Both the position numbers and the translations under genes were made by a program. This document shows, in pieces, positions 57,891-64,000 of a stretch of 64,000 bases of DNA; positions within the stretch are counted from its first letter, which is position 1; the number at the start of each line of letters is the position of its first letter. Location of the stretch: the NCBI GenBank assembly GCA_016490735.1, contig JAEMWC010000395.1, positions 477,501 to 541,500 of the forward strand, written 5' to 3'. Under the pieces are notes generated by a model that worked only from the letters and a program-made list of their open reading frames with translations, ran no database searches and was not told the origin of the DNA. Source of the stretch: Pachyseris speciosa. Lineage: Eukaryota > Cnidaria > Anthozoa > Scleractinia > Pachyseridae.

Positions 57891-60800
57891 CTGCAATCAG
57901 CTAGATGTAGCCTGCAACTCAGCTTCCCATGATTGAGGCCTTCCAAGGGGTAGAAGCGACAAGCGACATGGCTCCGAAAACAAGCGACAATCTTCTCCCA
58001 AAATACCGACAACCGACAGAAATTGGCAGAAAACGCGCGACAGTTTGCGACAGCGACAATTCACTTTCCATTCCTCTTTGTTTTCTTTGCGACAGTGGCA
58101 TTTTCCCCTAACGACACAAGCAACAGACAGAGTCGTAAACGAGCGACAAAGCGACATCAGACCACTCCTTGGAAGGCTTCATGATTAGCCATGATTTATT
58201 TTTTTTCTACGAGGTCTTAGTATAAGGTTAACATACAGTACTTGATTATCCTCTCTCCGAAAGGAAAGTCTTTTCAGGGAAAATGAGTTTGACCAAACAA
58301 AAGCAGCCATTTCAGGGTTTTAAAAACCGGTTGAAGCTAGGTGGACCAGCGCTGGTTATTCACAACAAGTGCGACCGAGTAGTTTGAAACATCCAAAGTT
58401 ATAATGGTCATAATTGGGGACTTTGAACCAGGGTTCTCGACGCCCTTATCACCCATAAAGTACGCTGCCTGAAATACATTGTAAAGTTACATGACTGGGA
58501 GGGAAAAAAAGAGAAGCTTTAACCAGTGCAATAGACTCGCAGGCGGCACGCGGGTTGCAAATGTTAGCGGCATTGCAGCTCGCCCAATTTATTAACACAG
58601 CGCCACAATCAAATCTCGGAGCGAAGCCTGGTTAAATTTTCCGGTTGAAATCGAAAACGCAAACACTGTTCATACAATAAGTTGCACAGTTCTTTGGATT
58701 TTTTTAAAAAAGGTAACACAACGTAATATTTTGTAATTAAATATTAAAGATGATCTTGGCCGCCAGTGCTGGACGGCTTGTAAACTGGAAGTCAATTGAA
58801 CGAGAAATTTATATACTGGACACTTTGCTACCCGTAGCAGGCGTAGAAATTAACCTCATCATGCAAAAAATATATTCTGCGCTAAAACGTTTATGGGCAG
58901 TCCAAAAACAAACGTTGTTTCTTCCAGTCACTTCAGTTTGTTTTGTGTTTCGCCAACGGCGGGGGTGAATTCATTCTGCTTTGAACGAACTTCGAAACAG
59001 TTTTATTCTAAGTTTCCTGGTTTTTCAGTGAAACAGTGTGCAGGATATTACAAAACTATTCAAAAAACGGTGTATGTCATTATTATGAAAGTAAACCAAA
59101 CTTATGAACTCTAGGAAAATCTTCCAGGGCGAGCGACCGAAAGGAAAACTTATATTTAACTAAAGTTTTCTATAATTCAGTGGAAAATTCGAACGGACGA
59201 ATTAAGCTGAAGCCACTCATTTGGACGATAAATGAAGTGAAAAACAACACAATTGTGTCGGAAAAAAGGGAAAAGACGAAGCTGAGGAATATCAAAGGAG
59301 TATCTCGAGATTATTCAAATAATTGTTAAGTAAAAACATTTGTCTCGACTTTATCGAGCACTGGGAGAATGCACTTGACAACTAATTCACAATCATTGAC
59401 GTAATTTTTCATATTGGCTTCACACTTTATGGGGCAAATCATACCTGAATTAAGCTGCGTAATGCTGGAGTGTAGAAACATTCCCTTTTATGTGGCACCG
59501 GCTGGAAAGATTTGCGTCACAAAGCAATCGATTTTGTTTTGTAGTTTTGCTTTCCTTTGCAGCGGGATGCAATTTTAGTACTACCAAATGATATTAAACA
59601 ACGTTTCTGTTCAGTTAAATCCAAAGTGATGTATGTTTTTTTTAACTGTTGGACATGCAGTATGCCAATTTTGATTCAAAGTGTGCAAAGATGGCCGTGA
59701 AAGGGGGGATGGGGGCTAGGAAAGGAACCAAAATTTTCCGGCCTTACTGAGCTCATAGTTAGTATACTTAGCTATGGTGACAAATAAGCATGTCATTTAA
59801 TTATTCACGCGAGGTGTCGTGATGTTTTCATGGCAACAGGATATTGAGAGCTCAGTTTTTGTTCATCTTTTTGCAAACAATTTGCAGTTTCTTGATTCAA
59901 AATTATACTTGTCTCAGCCTTTTTAGAAAGTTTTAACGGTTTTGATCATTAGAGAGTCAATCTTGTCAGCTTTTAGAGGTTTTGGAAACATCGCGGGAGC
60001 TACCATGTTGCATAACCTCATCACGGCACTACTGACCCCTGAGGACCTCTTGAATTTACGAATGAGAAGGAGAGGGGTACATTTGTTCAATGAGAAACAA
60101 ACAAATCCCGCATTATGTGTTCCTGTGGCATTGAAAATTCCAGAAAACAAAAAACGGCTACCTTCACGGTTTCGGAGTTTCAGAGGTGTACTGAAAAAGC
60201 TTTCTTTTATCATGGTTGTGTAATCACCTTATATCTAAGTTGTTGCATGTAATTTTTATTTATTTTATTTTTTAATTTTACGTTATAATTATAACTGCTT
60301 CTATTCTATTTTATTTTATATAAGGCCTCTATTGATAGCAGTCTTTTTACATTGTAAAATACTGAAAGAGTTACCTTATTTAAATATTGATATTTTTAAA
60401 CACTAGCATCTTAAAAACCATATTTTTACATAACAGAATTTTTATAGTGTGAATGTGAAATGTCTTCCACCTTGACACTTCTTTTGTGGCGCCTGAAAGC
60501 TTGAATAACATTGCGAGAACCTTAAAAAATTTGTGAGCAACTTTTGATTGTTCTCGTAACAATCCTTCCTCTCTAATCAACTTTCTTTTGGCAAGATAAC
60601 CAAGCTTTACCCGTGAGAGTATCAGTCGTAGGGAAATGTCACTGGAACTCATTTTACCAGAATTTTTTTTTCAGTCCTTTTTGTTTTACTTTGTTGACAA
60701 GCTAGCACCTTTTTGGCCACTAAAAACTAAGATAATAAGCGTTCTCAGAGAAGCAGGCAGTTATATATGTGGTTATGAACAAATTAAAGAAGGCCTTCGC

Positions 60801-61327
60801 CGTAAGCTGTATTATATGGTGCAGTAATTAAAACTTCTAGGCTCCCAGCAAACGTTTCGTCAATGATTAACGCTTTTGAGAGAATTTTTGAAACTTTTGC
60901 TCGATTTGAATAGACACTCAGTAAATCCTTTCCTTCGAGGTATAGACTATAGGTAAGTTTGTCTCTCTTGCGACAAGTTTAAACTCAGTTAGCAATACTC
61001 TGCTCATATGATTTCCAACTATAATCATGTCCTAGATTTAACACGATTGCACTCGTTAAAGTAAGCCAATTCAATTACATCAGTATACTGGCCCAGAATT
61101 ATGGAATCTACAACTTAAGCGTATCAGCGAGACTTGTTTATATTATCAGGTTTTTATAGACAGAAATAGCCCGGATCGATATTGAAAGCTGGACTTAAAT
61201 ACCATGCTGACTGACTCTCGTTTTGCGAACTGCATTTTACATAATACATAATGGACACCTATATAGCTTAGTATTTTGCCTTGTAGACGTATACACATGT
61301 AAATACTCTGCATGAGCCTTTTTTCTT

Positions 61328-61372
<45 letters not shown>

Positions 61373-62151
61373 GTAATAAACGAATATTTAAACAGGATAA
61401 ACCCATCAGTACAAATAGTACTGTTATCAAAGGAGTCCTGTAAATACTAAAAAAGATAAAAAATGTAAAATGTACAAGTGGAAAATACAGCGGTAAAAAG
61501 CGATACTTTAGAAAACTACAAACAAAAATGTTTTGAGTTATAGTCGTTTACTTTTTCTTTATGGTTTCCCCATTTAGTGGTTGTTTTACTACCATTTCAG
61601 ACTGTCACTTAGGTACAAATCAGTGACCTTAATTTACCCTCGGGTTATCAGTTTAGTATGGCACAGCACAAAAAGGCCAGTGGGGACGAGTAAATACTAC
61701 ATGAAACTAATAATTCAAGTAAACATAACAAGGTGAAGAAACCCAGCTGGCAGGATGCGAACCAGTTAGCTATTTACAAGCGTGGCCGAACTAGAGAGGG
61801 AATTTGACCACGGGGCCCAGGATTGAAATTCAGCGCTCTAATAACTCGGTCATGTTGCCTCCTGGCGAGCGTTTCTCAAAACTCCGGAAAACATTTCCGG
61901 CCCGAGAAGTATTTCTCAAGTCATTTTTCTATCGATTGGTACTAGCTTTTTAAGCAAACTAAACCAATGTATTTCTCAATTTTGTACCGAGCTTTCTTGA
62001 AATATTTTTAAAAATATCGGAAATTGAATTTCTGGTGATGAACCTAGTGCACATAAAATAGTTTTACGGGTCCGAAACGTTTCGGGAGTTTTGAGAAACG
62101 GGCGCCAGGTCATTGCTCCATCAGCTATTAGCAAATAAAACGTCAGTTCTT
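57891..62151. other. Noncoding downstream region of receptor C
   Basis: Matches 11289-15394. The extra 231 bases at 58736-58966 are either an insertion here or a deletion in the left copy. (AAT)n at about 61329-61377. No gene recognised. Confidence 0.45.
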
Positions 62152-63083
62152 CTAATCTTCCAATTTGTTGGGTGACAGCTCTTTCATGGATGAAGCCGGT
62201 GAAGGTGAAGGAACTGGAGAGAGGCTGCCCCGGTGTTCACCATTTTGTTGGACGCAAAGTGTGTTGGTATATGAACCATTCACATATCTTTCCCTTCCCA
62301 TTTCAGTGCCCTGGTGGGTGCTTGAGATGTCAATGGACCTACGGGCCATCGTAGTCATCATAGTCGAATCTCCAGATTCATCATCGAGTGATTTCATCTT
62401 TAGACTATGAACCAGCTGGTGAAAGCAGAGAATTGAAGAACATTACTTTGTCTGTGCAACGAGTATAGCGTACTTACATCGAGGCATAATATATATAGGG
62501 GGTTTTCACGTGACGTCATAAAAACTAAAATTCAAAAGTAAACAGACTTTTGCATTTTTATCTTCATAACGTAAAAGACATAAAAGAGCAGTTTGAATTT
62601 TATGTTTTTCACAGTGCGAGACATAAAGATGTCTGCTCACAAGCATGAAGCATGCACTCAACAAGCACTTGCATGAAAACATCGTGTGTTTTTGAGGTTT
62701 GAAAAGCCAACATGGTAAGAGAAGCGTCTACGTGAATATTTGAAAACTCAATTGAGAGAACAAAGCCTTTCAGATAGCTAAAGTAAGAAATGTATGTTTT
62801 AACTCGTTTCCGGCCGCCATCATGGCGTCCCTCGGAGGAACACCAAGATGGCGTTTCCATACAAAACACTATAATTTTGAGTGGTACATTTTGCCGAATA
62901 ACTCGAGTACGGGATATCGCACGGCCCTGAGACTTTGGCATGTTGTTTATTTATTACCCTTTTATGATACCACAATTTCTTGACTTTATCTATTTGAATG
63001 GTTGACGATTTTATTTTTTTACTTACGAGACTGAAAATGCTCTCTATATATACTACATTTTACTATTTCGCTATAATTTAATG

Positions 63084-63115
<32 letters not shown>

Positions 63116-63661
63116 TATTATTATTATTATTATGATATAATTTCGACTCGTTCAATTCTCATAATGTGCATGGTTAGTCTTTCCAAGACATCAGCTGTTG
63201 GGAATTAAAGGGCAGAGGTAAATATATGTGGATCGTCTTCTTCGGACTTTACCTGTGTTGAGCAAGTAAAAGTGCGTGCATGACTGACTTAACAGAAATG
63301 CGCTAAATCCAGTTTCTTTTACCTTGGGTATGAAGATCAAACATATGGTGGCTGTAGCGGGGAATATTATGCACACGCTCAGCGCCGCGTACAGCTCATT
63401 GTACTGTTTATCCACCAAGATGACCGCCAAGAAAGCACCAATCATAGACAAGACCACCACGTTGTAAACACAAATACCGATGACGCGTGAGTCATTCAGA
63501 TGAGCGTAAACAACATTCCTTGTCTCGTACGCGAGGAAAAGGCCATAAAGCAGGAGAATTCCTTTGTAAACATAGATCAGCGCCAGCCACATCGGCATCT
63601 TCTCTGCCATGCAGGTATTTAATGTATATACGATGGTTTGGTGGTAATCATTTGGATCATT
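62152..63661 (-). CDS. Receptor C: GABA-B-type GPCR, last two exons (partial)
   Basis: Exon 13 (63661-63323, 113 codons, TM5-7) and exon 14 (62415-62152, tail and TAG) with the same borders as receptor A. Differences are few (AEKMPMW for AENMPMW, YNELYAALS for YSELYAALS, ACRS to ARRS in the tail). The more 5' exons lie beyond 64000. Both exons are open, so this copy may be functional. Confidence 0.85.
63081..63133. repeat. (AAT)n/(ATT)n palindromic microsatellite
   Basis: Shorter partner of 16343-16411. Confidence 0.85.
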
Positions 63662-63692
63662 CTGCAATAAAATCACAAACGTAAGAACATTA

Positions 63693-63946
63693 GAGCATTT
63701 TTCAAATAAGCGTCGTAAACCAAAACCAAAGCAATTACTCTGACCAATCACAGCAGAAGTAATCAATCACAGCATGTTGCCGGCGCAAAGCGCGGGAAAA
63801 TGCGCGCTTGCAAGTCGCGATTGGTTATAGTTTTGCTTCTCATTGGTTGAGAAAGTCGTGGGAGTTTTCTTGGCCAATCACAAAGCGAAGAAATGCAAAA
63901 CCAAAGAAAAACGAGAATTACTTTCGACACTCAATTGAAAACGGCT
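63693..63946. mobile_element. TIR element (MITE) of the 'tcaattgagtgtcg' family, copy 4
   Basis: Orthologous to 16972-17252, with a ~25-bp internal deletion near 63765. Confidence 0.75.
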
Positions 63947-64000
63947 CAACTCCCAGTGATATCAATAAGTCAGTTAGCTGTAGGCTCGACAGTCACCGCG

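Larger units (their letters stand above)
52832..64000. repeat. Segmental duplication, right copy (partner 5513-17308)
   Basis: Same content and order as the left copy. Extra blocks: 53101-54186, 56751-57020, 58736-58966. It lacks the LINE in the CCTAA array and the palindromic element, with intact empty sites at about 57865-57890 and 56692-56705. It continues past the window edge. Confidence 0.9.

Overview
The window is eukaryotic nuclear DNA from an animal. It is intron-rich and AT-rich, and it is full of non-LTR (LINE), Penelope-like and tRNA-derived repeats and of terminal-inverted-repeat elements. The receptor family, the split exons with GT-AG junctions and the repeat types suggest a cnidarian, most likely an anthozoan such as a coral. 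That assignment is inference; no marker gene fixes it.

The central content is a tandem cluster of class C G-protein-coupled receptors of the GABA-B type, all on the minus strand. Gene A (29882 down to 15395) can be read almost completely as 14 exons: signal peptide, Venus-flytrap ligand-binding domain, seven transmembrane segments and a Ser/Pro-rich tail, about 800 residues. Every junction is phase-consistent except two places around exon 7. Copy B (49984 down to 43215) keeps only exons 8 to 14. It has an in-frame stop and a LINE inside exon 8, and it has lost the ligand-binding domain, so it is a pseudogene. Copy C (63661 down to 62152) is the 3' end of a third, nearly identical gene that runs off the right edge.

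Layout. 1-840: 3' end of a LINE. 1526-1927: first exon of a gene with a DUF4062-like N terminus (minus). 2232-5187: a Penelope-like element with 48-bp inverted repeats and a 13-bp target duplication. 5513-17308: a segment duplicated at 52832-64000, carrying the 3' part of receptor A or C and about 10 kb of downstream noncoding DNA. 15395-29882: gene A. 30000-43000: repeats, including a decayed LINE, a piggyBac-like element, another TIR element, tRNA-derived repeats, and a 3.4-kb block duplicated with an internal triplication. 43215-52130: copy B, homologous to the 3' two thirds of gene A.

The two copies of the large duplication act as empty-site controls for each other. They show that the LINE at 9532-11261 and a palindromic, hammerhead-ribozyme-like element at 8296-8580 inserted after the duplication, and they bound several insertions in the right-hand copy. 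Apart from receptor A/C and the DUF4062-like exon, I see no other convincing host protein-coding gene.
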